A stretch of 64,000 nt of DNA from Paenibacillus sp. Soil766 (GCF_001428105.1 NZ_LMSJ01000021.1:287-64286), one strand, 5' to 3'. Shown: positions 52,780 to 62,230, counted from the first letter of the stretch. The notes: generated from the letters alone by a model not told the origin. Made by a program: numbers and translations.

Positions 52780-54935
52780 TTGCTTCCCCCCGCCTTCTTC
52801 GCCAAACTTTCGATTATCACTTCTGGCGTAACAGGAATTTGATAAAAGGGTATTTGCAAGGCATCTTCGATCGCTGCTTGTACTGCAGGCGCTCCTCCCG
52901 TTAGAGGCAATTCGCCTACACCTTTCGCGCCATAAGGTCCTCCAGCAAATGGATTATCATAGAGTTTGCTTTCAATATGAGCGACATCCATAGCCGTTGG
53001 GGGGCCATAATCTGAAATGCTTTTTTGTTGGATTTTGCCTGATTTTGATGTCATTTTTTCCATAAAACCGTATGCGATTCCTTGTACCAGGCCACCGTCA
53101 ATCTGGCCTTTAACAATTTTTTCATCAATCGTTTTTCCGATATCGTAACTACCATAAATTTTCTGCACTTGAACATTTCCAGTTAACGTATCCACTTCGA
53201 GTTCTATCATATTGACGCCCCACGCATAAGCGGGATAAGCATCTCCAGAGAATGTTTCCTCATCCCAAGGAATCATTTCTTCATGAACGTAGTGTTCGAC
53301 TACCTCTTGAGATACACCTGATTGCCACCCGGCTTTCAGTTTACGTGCTGCCCGTTCCAGTAATTTGCCGACAATCATCGTGGTTCTGGATGCTACAGTT
53401 GGACCCGAATCAGGAACCTCTTTCGTATCTGGATACGGAAACGAGATATCTTCGTAGGGCAGTTCTAGCTCTTGCGCTACAATTTTACTCATCGTCGTTA
53501 ATGCGCCCTGACCCATATCTGAATTTGAGATCTTAATAAGAACGTGATCGTTTTCTGTTTTGGCTAACTTGACAGTCGCTTTAATATGGTCTCTTTCCCC
53601 ACTGCCAGTGAATCCACAGCCATGCAAAAAGAAGGAAGCACCTATCCCTTTTTTGTAGCGTTTGTTAAGTTGGTTAAAGCTGTGGAATTCTTCTTTTTTC
53701 TTGGTGTAGTCGATGGTAAGCATTAAATCTTGGATCATATCTTCTATTAATACAGGGTCTTTAAATCTCCCGCCAGTAATGGTGGGAGCACCTTGTGTAA
53801 CGAAATAGTTTCGTTTATATTCTATGGGATCTCGCTGTAACTTTTTGCTTATGTGTCCTAGAACACTTTCAATGGCTGCAAAGCTTTGCGGTGCGCCAAA
53901 TCCTCTAAAAGCCCCATTGGGCACAGTATTAGTTTTCAGCGCATAGCCTTTCGCATGAAAGTGCGGTATTTGATATACGCCAGCGCTGTTTAATAAGGCC
54001 CTTTGCAAAACGACAGAGGTTAAACCTGCATTTGCCCCGCCGTCAAGAAAGAGCTCGACATTCATGCAAAGTATATTCCCATTTTCATCTAGGGCAGTTC
54101 GGTATTTGAATTTTGCCGGATGTCTTTTTGTCGTGACTTCAAAATCCTCTGCTCGCTCAAGCAGCAGCATGACTGGTTTCTTGACAACCTTAGCTGCTAG
54201 GCCAACATGACAAGCCATCATGGAAGGAAAATCTTCCTTCCCGCCAAAACCGCCGCCTGTAGGACTTTGAATCACCCTTACCTCATCATCCTCACATGCC
54301 AGTGCGCTAACTAACGACTTTTTCACATAGTAGAGACATTGCATCGACCCTTCTACTAGGATCTCATCCTCCTTATAGATCCCAAGCATGCCTTGGGGTT
54401 CCAAATAGACATGTTCTTGATAACCCGTTTCATACTCTTCTTCTACGATTTGATGCGCATTTTGTTCGATATCTTGTATCACTTCAAGCGTTTCACCAAA
54501 TTCATGACTGGCGAATACACCCGTTTGATCTTTTTGCCCAATGGCTTCATCTAAAGTAAGGATTGCTTGGTATTCTTCAATATCCACTTGAGTTTCATCT
54601 ACTAATTGATGCAGCATGTCTAATTTTGGTCCCACGAGCATGAATATCGGTTCACCAATATAATTGACCCATTCATTAGCAAAAATAGGCTGATCCTTAT
54701 GTATCAATTTGACAAAGTTGGCCCCGGGGATGTGTTCGGCTCCAATCTTCTCATACCCTTCAGGCAATGGCGGCAACTGGATCGATCGAACTTTACCGAA
54801 TGCGATAGGTGAACGATACAATACACCATACAACATAGCGTCTAGCTTCACATCGGCGATATAAGCTAATTGACCAGATACTTTCCCATCGTGATCTTTC
54901 TTTTTGACAGAGATACTAATATCCTTAGCCTGCAT
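52776..54935 (-). CDS. Molybdenum hydroxylase Moco-binding subunit
   Basis: A 719-residue large subunit (XdhA/PucD/CoxL superfamily) holding molybdopterin and the substrate site. It has the a/b hammerhead domain (GKVSGQLAYIADV at about 17-29), then PTGGGFGGKEDF, GAFRGFGAPQ, SNSDMGQG-like metal loops (NSDMGQGALTT) and GAKGVGELPL containing the catalytic Glu near the C-terminus. The substrate is not readable; xanthine or another purine or N-heterocycle is likely by homology to puc operons. AAGGGG lies 10 nt before the ATG. Confidence 0.93.
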   Translation of the reverse strand: MQAKDISISVKKKDHDGKVSGQLAYIADVKLDAMLYGVLYRSPIAFGKVRSIQLPPLPEGYEKIGAEHIPGANFVKLIHKDQPIFANEWVNYIGEPIFMLVGPKLDMLHQLVDETQVDIEEYQAILTLDEAIGQKDQTGVFASHEFGETLEVIQDIEQNAHQIVEEEYETGYQEHVYLEPQGMLGIYKEDEILVEGSMQCLYYVKKSLVSALACEDDEVRVIQSPTGGGFGGKEDFPSMMACHVGLAAKVVKKPVMLLLERAEDFEVTTKRHPAKFKYRTALDENGNILCMNVELFLDGGANAGLTSVVLQRALLNSAGVYQIPHFHAKGYALKTNTVPNGAFRGFGAPQSFAAIESVLGHISKKLQRDPIEYKRNYFVTQGAPTITGGRFKDPVLIEDMIQDLMLTIDYTKKKEEFHSFNQLNKRYKKGIGASFFLHGCGFTGSGERDHIKATVKLAKTENDHVLIKISNSDMGQGALTTMSKIVAQELELPYEDISFPYPDTKEVPDSGPTVASRTTMIVGKLLERAARKLKAGWQSGVSQEVVEHYVHEEMIPWDEETFSGDAYPAYAWGVNMIELEVDTLTGNVQVQKIYGSYDIGKTIDEKIVKGQIDGGLVQGIAYGFMEKMTSKSGKIQQKSISDYGPPTAMDVAHIESKLYDNPFAGGPYGAKGVGELPLTGGAPAVQAAIEDALQIPFYQIPVTPEVIIESLAKKAGGSN

Positions 54936-54958
54936 GGAAGCAGCACCCCTTATGGTTT

Positions 54959-55558
54959 TTATCTTTTCCTGCTGTATTCGTTGTAGTATTCTGTTGCTCT
55001 CTTATAATCCTCGGGAGTATCCAGATCCATCAGAACACCCGGATCTTCTACATTCACATAATTCTTTTCATAACCTTCAAGAATTTTTCGTAGATTGCTA
55101 TTAGCCTTGGCCTCAAGAATGCGTGTCCTGATCTCATCGACTAATTTAATCGGGTGGCCGCCTCTCATTTGATAACTTGGAATCACAACCTTCCCTTTTT
55201 CTTTTGCGACATGCCAAATTGTTTCTTTTTGGACAAGGGGACAATCGCCAGGTGTAATAAATAAGCTGGATGCTTCCACTTCTATGCAACCTCTTTGAAT
55301 GGAACTAAACATACCTTGATCAAAATTTGGATTAACCACACAGACAATATCCATGTCAAATTTGTGCTTCTTCTGCATCTCTGATGTTGCAACTGTAATC
55401 CGATCGCACTGAAATCCACTAACAACGATAACCCTTTTACATATGCCTTCAAATTTGGAAACGGTGTGTTCCAATACGGTCATTGACCCTAGTTGTAAGC
55501 TCATTTTAAAGTCATTTGCCCTACTTGAATATCCAGCCGCAAGAACGATCGCTTCCAT
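54959..55558 (-). CDS. MobA/PucB-like nucleotidyltransferase
   Basis: A 199-residue NTP-transferase: IVLAAGYSSRAND (signature loop; the usual GxSxRxG-K pattern with FKMSLQLG), LFITPGDCPLV and MRGGHPIKL. This matches CTP:molybdopterin cytidylyltransferase (MocA) or PucB-type proteins that modify the cofactor of hydroxylases. The start is ATG 55558 (GGTGG 5 nt upstream) rather than the GTG at 55567. In the operon it lies between the XdhC-type genes and the Mo subunit. Confidence 0.85.
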   Translation of the reverse strand: MEAIVLAAGYSSRANDFKMSLQLGSMTVLEHTVSKFEGICKRVIVVSGFQCDRITVATSEMQKKHKFDMDIVCVVNPNFDQGMFSSIQRGCIEVEASSLFITPGDCPLVQKETIWHVAKEKGKVVIPSYQMRGGHPIKLVDEIRTRILEAKANSNLRKILEGYEKNYVNVEDPGVLMDLDTPEDYKRATEYYNEYSRKR

Positions 55559-55591
55559 CGCTTCCACCTTCGATTTTTAACTAATATATGC

Positions 55592-55906
55592 CTATATCGG
55601 CTCAATAAATACATACTGAATGCCGCCGCAGATACCACCATCTTCATAAAACAGACCTGCCGTCAGATCAACTTTGTGATGGGTGCACATCTTGGTGGCT
55701 ATCACATGCATAGCTGCTTCGATGACCTCACCTTCCCCGCAGCCCCCTCCGATCGTCCCAGCTATTGTGCCATCCCCATAAATAATCATTTTGGCGCCGA
55801 CCTTTCTTGGTGTAGAACCTTTCGTTCGAATCACAGTAGCCAGAGCCGCATGTGTTCCAGTTGATTTAATTTGTACGATTCGTTTCATCAGCTCAACATC
55901 ACTCAT
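55592..55906 (-). CDS. XdhC/CoxI N-terminal domain protein
   Basis: A 104-residue protein consisting of just the CoxI (XdhC N-terminal) domain: AALATVIRTKGSTPRKVGAK, then AGTIGGGCGEGEVIEAAM and ending GGICGGIQYVFIEPI with the Cys-Gly motifs. It inserts or sulfurates the Mo cofactor in concert with the Rossmann-type XdhC. The ATG overlaps the previous gene's stop by 4 nt (ATGA). A full-length XdhC usually carries this domain and the Rossmann domain in one chain. Confidence 0.82.
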   Translation of the reverse strand: MSDVELMKRIVQIKSTGTHAALATVIRTKGSTPRKVGAKMIIYGDGTIAGTIGGGCGEGEVIEAAMHVIATKMCTHHKVDLTAGLFYEDGGICGGIQYVFIEPI

Positions 55907-56727
55907 TCATGCGCCACCTGCCTATTCACGATATAATGATGGATTTCTTCGTTCAGTGATTTTCCTGACTTCTGATTCTTCACCTTTAAAATTTCAGCTA
56001 GCACACTAATTGCGATCTCCTCAGGCGTTTGTGCACCAATATCTAGTCCTATTGGAGCGTATATATTCTGAAATCCGATATTTGGAAAATCCTCATGGAG
56101 CTGAGAAAATACACCTGAAATGCGTCTACGACTTCCAATCATGCCTATGTAGGGTACCGGTAGTTGCAGGATTTCACGGAGAATCGCAACATCAAACTGA
56201 TGGCCCCGTGTGAGCAACAAAATATAAGGGTTATCCGTTATGTCCAAATTCCGGAAATACTCCGTATAAGGGCTACATACAACCTCGTCAGCCCAAGGAA
56301 ATTGTTCGAAATTCGCAAATTGAGGCCTATCGCAAATGACAGTGATACTTAACCCAAGCTTTTTACCCATTTCCACCAAAGGCTTCGCCACATGACCCGC
56401 TCCCGCTACGATGACATGCAGCGGCTGTGGATACACGTCCACAAAATATTCAATTTCACATGACTTTATATGTGAGACGTAAGTATTTGATTTTTGCTGG
56501 GCTAACGATATCCTTGCATGTTCCAACAATGGCTGCCATTCCTCCATTGCTAATTCTTTCTCACAAAATACGTTTCCACCAGAGAAAACCAACAACTTGG
56601 TTCCGACAGTAACTTCCATTAGCTGACTATCCAAGTTTGAGTCATGAAGATTGATCCGTGTCAGTGTGATTAAAGCAACCCCTATCCGCTTTTCAATTGA
56701 GGAGATCAGTTTCTGATAAAGTTCCAT
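55903..56727 (-). CDS. XdhC-family Moco maturation protein (Rossmann part)
   Basis: A 274-residue protein whose second half is the XdhC C-terminal Rossmann domain (HVIVAGAGHVAKPLVEMGK, then LLTRGHQFDVAILREIL and YIGMIGSRRR). The first about 110 residues are divergent and lack the CoxI Cys-Gly motifs, which lie in the next gene. It delivers the sulfurated molybdenum cofactor to the hydroxylase. First gene of the operon; its promoter region (56728-56880) is divergent from the SLH propeller gene. Confidence 0.88.
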   Translation of the reverse strand: MELYQKLISSIEKRIGVALITLTRINLHDSNLDSQLMEVTVGTKLLVFSGGNVFCEKELAMEEWQPLLEHARISLAQQKSNTYVSHIKSCEIEYFVDVYPQPLHVIVAGAGHVAKPLVEMGKKLGLSITVICDRPQFANFEQFPWADEVVCSPYTEYFRNLDITDNPYILLLTRGHQFDVAILREILQLPVPYIGMIGSRRRISGVFSQLHEDFPNIGFQNIYAPIGLDIGAQTPEEIAISVLAEILKVKNQKSGKSLNEEIHHYIVNRQVAHE

Positions 56728-56880
56728 GCATCTCGCCCTCTCTGGTAACGAAACTTCAATTTATAGATATATATTAGTAAACAGTTATAATTATCAGAAA
56801 TTTTATTTGAGAGATTGAATAATCCTCATCGACATGAAATAATCAATCTAATATCTGTAAAATAAAGGGAGCGTGTCCAG

Positions 56881-58905
56881 TTGAAAAATGCTCGTTTCTT
56901 AGGCGGCCTACTCGTATTATTAATGAGTTACGGGTCTACTGTCTTACCCGTTTCTGCTCAAGTTACGATAGATCCTGTGCAGACCATTACACCGATTACG
57001 AACCTTAATCCTATCATCAAGGACCTCATAACGTTTCAGAATTCTAGCTTCGTACAATTAAAATGGAAAGCTCCGACAATCGCAATTTCGTATATCGGTA
57101 CTCCCACCGTTGCTCCAGACGATACCATTTATTTCTCTTTTAACATACTAGCTGGAAACGGGATTGCGGCACATTTGCCTGACGGGACGAAAAAATGGCG
57201 AATTGCAATCAATGAAAAGATCTTAACATCACCTTCCATCGATAGAGATGGCGCCATTTATGTCGGTACAGGTCAAGTCACCGGATCAGGTAAGCTGATA
57301 GCACTTCGAGCAGATGGTTCATCGAAATGGTCTTTCACTACAGGCGATCCAGTCGCTTCTGCGCCTATTTTCGGGGCGGACGGAACCATTTATGTCGCTT
57401 CTAAGGATGGCATTCTACATGCTTTAAATCCTGTGGATGGTACAGAAATCTGGTGGCTCGATATGGAGGTTAAAGCCCAGGCGAAGCTGGTTCTTGGCCC
57501 AGATGACACCATTTATGCAACCATGGGCACGAATTCCCTATATGCGATCAAGCCAAATGGGACGAAGAAATGGATATTTCCAACGGGTGGCCTAGCAACA
57601 TCGACACCTACGATCGGGCTAGATGGCACTATTTATGTCGGCGCTGATGATCATAAGTTATATGCCGTTTCACCAGTTGGAACTAAACAATGGGAATTTG
57701 ATCAAGGCAGCATCCCCAATGCGCCATCTGTCGGTCAAGACGGAAGCGTTTATTTCGGATCACAAGATGGAAAGCTCAACGCACTTTTACCTAGTGGGAC
57801 GTTAAAATGGCAATTCGATGCAGGCGGCACGATTACCCCGCCACTTGTCGGGGCTAATGGACTTATTTATACCAATTCTTCTGCAAATAAAGCGATTTAC
57901 GCCTTAAGCCCGGCCGGCAGCATCCAATGGCAATACAAAATTGCCACAAACGAGATTTTACCATTATTCCTTGGACACGATGGTACCCTCTACGAAGTAT
58001 CCACTATATTTGCTGATCAGGACGAAATTAAGTCCGAGGGCTTATTAGACATGTTTGTATTGTACATGTACGCGGTCAAAGTTCCTGTAACAGCAGTAAC
58101 GATGAATAACCCCTCACTCAACCTTCAAACTGGAGAACGTGTCTCACTCAGCGCCGCGATTACACCCAGTTATGCATCCAATTACAAAATAACTTGGAAA
58201 AGCAGTAATCCAAACATTGCAACAGTGGACAGCAAAGGGCAAGTCAGTGCACTCATCCCTGGAGCAGTTACAATTACTGCAACGTCTGGAGATGGCTTAA
58301 CTTCGCAGAGCAAAGTCACTGTCACAGAAGGAACAGTTCCTGCAACGCCTACTACCACAGTAGATACCGATCCTTTTACAGACACGAAAGGACATTGGGC
58401 AAGTCCTGAAATTAGCATAGCGTATGAACGTAAAATCGCGAGCGGTTATCCGGACTTCTCATTCAAGCCGAATGCAAGCATTACGCGTTCTGAGTTCACG
58501 GTGATGTTAATGAATGGTTTGAAGCCAAATGAAGCAGGTATACCGCTCACTTTTACCGATACGAACTTGGTTGAAGACTGGGCGGTAAATTCTGTCAAAC
58601 AAGCCGTTCAGCTTGGACTCGTCAGCGGCTATCCCAATGGCTCATTCCGACCGACGGCCAACATTACCCATGCAGAAATGATTTCCATGGTCGTTAAAGC
58701 CTTGGGTCTACCCATAATGACAGGTATTCCAACAGGATATGCCGATGATGCCGATATTCCAGATTGGGCTAAGCCAGCGGCAGTCATATCTAGCAAAAAC
58801 AATCTACTAGGCGGCACCATAGGTAATAACTTCGCCTCATCTATGCTAGCTTCCAGAGGGGAAGCCATTGCAGCCATTGTTCGAATGCTCAAAATAAAGC
58901 CATAA
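56881..58905 (+). CDS. SLH-anchored PQQ-like beta-propeller protein
   Basis: A 674-residue exported protein. Signal peptide 1-26 (start TTG at 56881, GGGAG 9 nt upstream). Residues 55-395 form a PQQ/pyrrolo-like propeller with repeated DGTIYVG or DGSVYFGS strands and G-x-KW units (TKKWRIAI, SSKWSFTT, TKQWEFD, TLKWQFDA). Then a BIG2 domain (about 396-475) and three SLH domains (FTDTKGHWAS, FTDTNLVEDWAV, ADDADIPDWAK) at the C-terminus, which hold it to the cell wall polymer. Ligand or enzyme activity is unknown. Confidence 0.88.
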   Translation: MKNARFLGGLLVLLMSYGSTVLPVSAQVTIDPVQTITPITNLNPIIKDLITFQNSSFVQLKWKAPTIAISYIGTPTVAPDDTIYFSFNILAGNGIAAHLPDGTKKWRIAINEKILTSPSIDRDGAIYVGTGQVTGSGKLIALRADGSSKWSFTTGDPVASAPIFGADGTIYVASKDGILHALNPVDGTEIWWLDMEVKAQAKLVLGPDDTIYATMGTNSLYAIKPNGTKKWIFPTGGLATSTPTIGLDGTIYVGADDHKLYAVSPVGTKQWEFDQGSIPNAPSVGQDGSVYFGSQDGKLNALLPSGTLKWQFDAGGTITPPLVGANGLIYTNSSANKAIYALSPAGSIQWQYKIATNEILPLFLGHDGTLYEVSTIFADQDEIKSEGLLDMFVLYMYAVKVPVTAVTMNNPSLNLQTGERVSLSAAITPSYASNYKITWKSSNPNIATVDSKGQVSALIPGAVTITATSGDGLTSQSKVTVTEGTVPATPTTTVDTDPFTDTKGHWASPEISIAYERKIASGYPDFSFKPNASITRSEFTVMLMNGLKPNEAGIPLTFTDTNLVEDWAVNSVKQAVQLGLVSGYPNGSFRPTANITHAEMISMVVKALGLPIMTGIPTGYADDADIPDWAKPAAVISSKNNLLGGTIGNNFASSMLASRGEAIAAIVRMLKIKP

Positions 58906-59013
58906 CGAATAAAACTTCTGCTTCCCTAGCATAGACATTAGAAAATCCTTCGGTTTAATCGAGGCCACTGAAGAACTAGCCTTTCCTTCTAAGTCAGTTA
59001 CCCAAAAAATCGC

Positions 59014-59060
59014 AAAGAAGACATCCAACCCCAATTCCTGCGGCGGATGTCTTCTTTTTT
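59014..59060 (+). terminator. Bidirectional terminator
   Basis: AAAGAAGACATCC (59014-59026) pairs perfectly with GGATGTCTTCTTT (59045-59057), followed by TTT. It lies 108 bp after the SLH propeller gene and 35 bp from the end of the convergent stalk gene. Confidence 0.8.
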
Positions 59061-59094
59061 GCTTCAAAACGTTAGGTTATTTTCTTATTTTGGA

Positions 59095-59934
59095 TTATTC
59101 TTCGTAAATGACGACGGATTGGGTTTCCGCTTCCCATTTAACAGCTGCCTTCAAGGCTTCGCTCACAAAACGAACTGGCACAACGGTACTGCCATCTTCA
59201 ATCGCCGCTGCAACCTCAAGTGTCTCTTCATTCCCATTGACTGTTGCTGTCTTGCTATCAATAAACAGTTTTACAGTAATACCATCGCGTGTAACGGTAA
59301 CAGAACGCTCTTCTGCGTTCCAAGTAACCGTTGCTTTTAGAGCCTCGGAAATCGCTCGGAATGGAACTAATGTGTTGCCTTCACGAATAAACGGAGCTAC
59401 TTCGAAAACAGGCTCTTCACCGTTAACGTATAGTTTCACTCCTTTTTTTCCTAACTTATCGTAAAATTTGCCTAGTTTTTTGTAAGAATCAATATTCTTA
59501 ATGTTTGCTAAAATAGCTTCCTTTTGTACGTAAACAGCGTCAGTTACGCTGCCATTTTGATCCAATAGATCGGCAACCACCGACAAAGCTGCGTCCTTTT
59601 CTTTTATAGCCTCAAGTTCCGCTTTCTTCTCAGCCGAAAGCTGGGTCTCATATTTGGTTAATAGCAAATCTGCAATAACAGCCCCTGCTGGCTTGTCAGC
59701 TACGTTGTTGATCGCGTTGAGCAGTCCTTTATATCCATTATGGCCTTGATTGTCATATGTATTGGATGTTACAGTCGCATCCCCATCCGCTTTTACCTTG
59801 AGATCCACATTCACTTTACCTACATCAGACTTGCCCTCATTCGAGTGGCTTGTTTCCGATTTGGCCAATGCTGAACCTGCCATTAGACTTGTTGCCAGTA
59901 CACATGATGCGAGAACCATCCATCTTTTTTTCAT
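59095..59934 (-). CDS. Secreted stalk-domain (copper amine oxidase-like) protein
   Basis: A 279-residue exported protein with signal peptide (ends SALAKS). A middle helical part (about 65-165, LLNAINNVADKPAG, KAELEAIKEKDAALS) is followed by two stalk units: VAPFIREGNTLVPFRAISE and VAAAIEDGSTVVPVRFVSE, each with a strand pair such as TVTWNAEERSVTV. This is the copper-amine-oxidase N-terminal fold, widespread in Paenibacillus wall proteins and not catalytic. Convergent with the SLH gene. Confidence 0.85.
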   Translation of the reverse strand: MKKRWMVLASCVLATSLMAGSALAKSETSHSNEGKSDVGKVNVDLKVKADGDATVTSNTYDNQGHNGYKGLLNAINNVADKPAGAVIADLLLTKYETQLSAEKKAELEAIKEKDAALSVVADLLDQNGSVTDAVYVQKEAILANIKNIDSYKKLGKFYDKLGKKGVKLYVNGEEPVFEVAPFIREGNTLVPFRAISEALKATVTWNAEERSVTVTRDGITVKLFIDSKTATVNGNEETLEVAAAIEDGSTVVPVRFVSEALKAAVKWEAETQSVVIYEE

Positions 59935-60137
59935 CTCTATTATTCCTCCTCTTTAGTAACACTAAGTAATTCGGCATCAATATTGAATTTTGAGAGGGTA
60001 TATTCTTAAATTAATAAAATAAAATCCATAAACTGAGCAATCCCAAGTTCTTAAATCTACCTGCCCCCTGAAAATAATTATGACTCTCGTATACCTTAGT
60101 ATCGGCCGACAGATTACATACAAAAGGTGGTACACAC

Positions 60138-61250
60138 ATGAAAGTAATGTTCACAAAGGAACCCAAAAAATACAAACTTCTTACAAAGAGCGTCATGCTT
60201 AGCATGCTCGTGTTTAGTGTAGGCTCAAGCTATGTATTGGCTTCAGAGATTCCAACACCTACTCCTTCTTCTACTCCCGTTTCTGTGAATGTCACTCAAA
60301 GCAAAGTTGACTCTACACAAACTGGAACAGAGACTTTGGGGCTATTGCCTGGCGACTTCTTTTACTTTGTAAAAACCATATACGAAAATATTCAATTAGC
60401 CCTTACCGTCAATGACGTAAAGGAGGCAAGACTGCTAACTGCATTTGCCCAAGAGCGATTGGCAGAAGCGAATACCTTATTGGCAAAAGGAAAAACGAAC
60501 GAGGCTAATCTGTCTCTTCAGAAGTCGCTAGAAACACAACAATCCGCGATTCAAAAAACCGAACAGGCTTCTGGATTGACGACAACCAAACCGTCTGAAC
60601 CCGCTGCAACTCCGACACCATCGGCGGAGGCTGATGTAGAGGTTGCAATAACAATTACAGCAGACCAGGGTACTGAGCAGTCGTCAGAGTCTGATCAAAC
60701 GGATACCGAGGATGTGAACGTTCCTACAAAGGAAGTGAAACATCCTGAGCAGGTACTGAAGGTAAAAACAGATCTGCAGCATAACATTCTAGCTTTGGCA
60801 TCAGCATTGGAAAAAGTGGGTAATCCGAAAGCCCAATCGGCGCTTATGAAAAATATAGAAAAATCATTTGCCCATTTAGATAAAAAGCTATCCAAAATCG
60901 AAAAGAAAACGCAACAGGAGCAGACGAATGAGAACGTAACTGCTAAAGTTGAGCAAGAACCAGTTGCTTCGATTGTTCCAACAGCAGTTCCATCTGCAGT
61001 ACCACCAGTAGTACAATCAGCAGCTCCGTCAACAGTCACAACACAAGTTAGAAACGAGTCTGTATCTATTAAGGAAAAAGAAAAAGAAGATCATACGAAA
61101 AAGAATCAAGACAATCAGGAAAAAAATAGATCTAATCAAGAAAAAGAAAATGAAAAAGTAAAAGAAAAAAAGAACAATAACGGAAATGACGGCAAGAAAA
61201 AAGAGAACGGTAAAGGTCATGATAAAAATAAGGATAATAATCAAGAATAG
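60138..61250 (+). CDS. Secreted DUF5667 protein with Lys-rich tail
   Basis: A 370-residue exported protein: a basic N-terminus, signal peptide (ends YVLASE), a Pro/Thr linker, then the DUF5667 helical hairpin (about 66-140, LLPGDFFYFVKTIYENIQLAL, EARLLTAFAQERLAEANTLL). A second helical stretch follows (about 205-260), then a long Lys/Asn/Glu/Gln-rich disordered tail (about 310-370), which may bind polyanions such as teichoic acids or DNA. AGGTGG lies 9-10 nt before the ATG. Role unknown. Confidence 0.78.
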   Translation: MKVMFTKEPKKYKLLTKSVMLSMLVFSVGSSYVLASEIPTPTPSSTPVSVNVTQSKVDSTQTGTETLGLLPGDFFYFVKTIYENIQLALTVNDVKEARLLTAFAQERLAEANTLLAKGKTNEANLSLQKSLETQQSAIQKTEQASGLTTTKPSEPAATPTPSAEADVEVAITITADQGTEQSSESDQTDTEDVNVPTKEVKHPEQVLKVKTDLQHNILALASALEKVGNPKAQSALMKNIEKSFAHLDKKLSKIEKKTQQEQTNENVTAKVEQEPVASIVPTAVPSAVPPVVQSAAPSTVTTQVRNESVSIKEKEKEDHTKKNQDNQEKNRSNQEKENEKVKEKKNNNGNDGKKKENGKGHDKNKDNNQE

Positions 61251-61280
61251 TACCGCTACTCGCATTGAACAAGCAAATAT

Positions 61281-61327
61281 AAAAAAACAGCGTATAAACT
61301 TATCCAAAGTTTTACGCTGTTTTTTTA
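61281..61327 (+). terminator. Strong bidirectional terminator
   Basis: AAAAAAACAGCGTA (61281-61294) pairs with TACGCTGTTTTTTT (61314-61327). It lies 31 bp after the DUF5667 gene and 43 bp from the convergent FusB-like gene. Confidence 0.9.
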
Positions 61328-61369
61328 TTGATTATCAACCTATTTTGGAGCCGGAGCAGCCACTCATTG

Positions 61370-62023
61370 TTATTTCAAAACTTCATGAATAAATTTCTCA
61401 AGCGCGGTGACATCGGTGATGTTCTTGTTGCATTCCTGACTATTCATACACAAGTAATTACCAACTGCCTTGTAATAATCCGGGGAAGAATGAGTCAGTC
61501 TCGATTTGGATACCGCGGTAAATAACGCGATCTCTTCTTGCTTATTGCATATAAAGCAAAAGCCTTTTTTGTTCGCTGGGGTAATCTTCCCTTCCATCCC
61601 AACGATTTGTCCGTTCAAATCGTACACTATGAAAAATTTACCCGTGGCAATGCTGTTCCATCCGAGGTAGGACAAATACCGATAATCTATAGCCAAATCA
61701 GGAATTGGCAGCTTTTTATTTTTGTGAAACAACTTTCGGATCTGTTTTTCCGTAACTTGTGGGAAATTGGTCATATAAGATTCCAATGACTGGAGAAATT
61801 GTTCGAAATCCTCTGCGGTCTGCAGTGCAGGAATATTTCTGAACAACTCTTTTGGGATCCCCTCTTCTGAATCCGGAAATAATTCCATTATCTTAAATTC
61901 CGTGCTATCTCGTACGGCTTCCACGACCTTGCGGTCGGAAACCGTTTGGTATGTTCGTTGCAAATAGCCGATTTGCTTCTTAATAAAATTATAGTGATGG
62001 TTTCTAATGAATAGTTCGTTCAT
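61370..62023 (-). CDS. FusB-family EF-G-binding protein
   Basis: A 217-residue cytosolic protein of the FusB/FusC type. An N-terminal helical domain (MNELFIRNHHYNFIKKQI ... LFHKNKKLPIPD) is followed by the treble-clef zinc-binding domain (about 120-217) with Cys156 and Cys159 (FCFICN) and Cys192 and Cys198 (LCMNSQECN). FusB proteins bind elongation factor G on stalled ribosomes and help release it, giving resistance to fusidic acid. AAGGGG lies 11 nt before the ATG. Upstream is a short leader ORF in a structured region, as is known for inducible staphylococcal fusB, so it may be drug- or stall-induced. Confidence 0.88.
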   Translation of the reverse strand: MNELFIRNHHYNFIKKQIGYLQRTYQTVSDRKVVEAVRDSTEFKIMELFPDSEEGIPKELFRNIPALQTAEDFEQFLQSLESYMTNFPQVTEKQIRKLFHKNKKLPIPDLAIDYRYLSYLGWNSIATGKFFIVYDLNGQIVGMEGKITPANKKGFCFICNKQEEIALFTAVSKSRLTHSSPDYYKAVGNYLCMNSQECNKNITDVTALEKFIHEVLK

Positions 62024-62066
62024 GACGTACTCAGCCCCTTATTATGAATTGAAATTGAAAATAAGG

Positions 62067-62165
62067 TGCAAAGCCCATTTACTAGAAACGATACATGCTC
62101 GGCATGGGCGATGTGATCTCTAATGTTCCCCCACGCAAAGAATCGCCCCAATAATAGGCTTTGCA
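62067..62165 (-). ncRNA. Nested RNA structure in the FusB leader
   Basis: On the minus-strand transcript the arm TGCAAAGCC (62165-62157) pairs with GGCTTTGCA (62075-62067), 9 bp. Inside it GGGCGAT (62148-62142) pairs with ATCGCCC (62112-62106), 7 bp. The first arms are in the leader ORF, the partner arms lie after its stop and before the ribosome site of the FusB gene (62040-62035). The arrangement suggests a switch that depends on ribosome position on the leader ORF. Confidence 0.55.
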
Positions 62166-62200
62166 TGAGTTAAGCTAGTCCCGGCAACATGATTTGCCAT
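62120..62200 (-). CDS. Leader ORF of 26 residues before FusB-like gene
   Basis: Reads MANHVAGTSLTHAKPIIGAI then LCVGEH and stop. A very strong GGGAGGTGG site lies about 6 nt before the ATG. It sits 96 nt upstream of the FusB start on the same strand, and its codons 11-14 and 18-20 overlap the 5' arms of the nested hairpins. It looks like a translated leader peptide controlling the next gene. No family recognised. Confidence 0.55.
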   Translation of the reverse strand: MANHVAGTSLTHAKPIIGAILCVGEH

Positions 62201-62230
62201 GGTCTACCACCTCCCGAATACATAACTATT

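Noticed and set aside
56728-56880. Purine riboswitch or PucR box upstream of the molybdenum hydroxylase operon
   Set aside because: No aptamer core or WWWCNTTGGTTAA-like box was found in the 153-bp gap.
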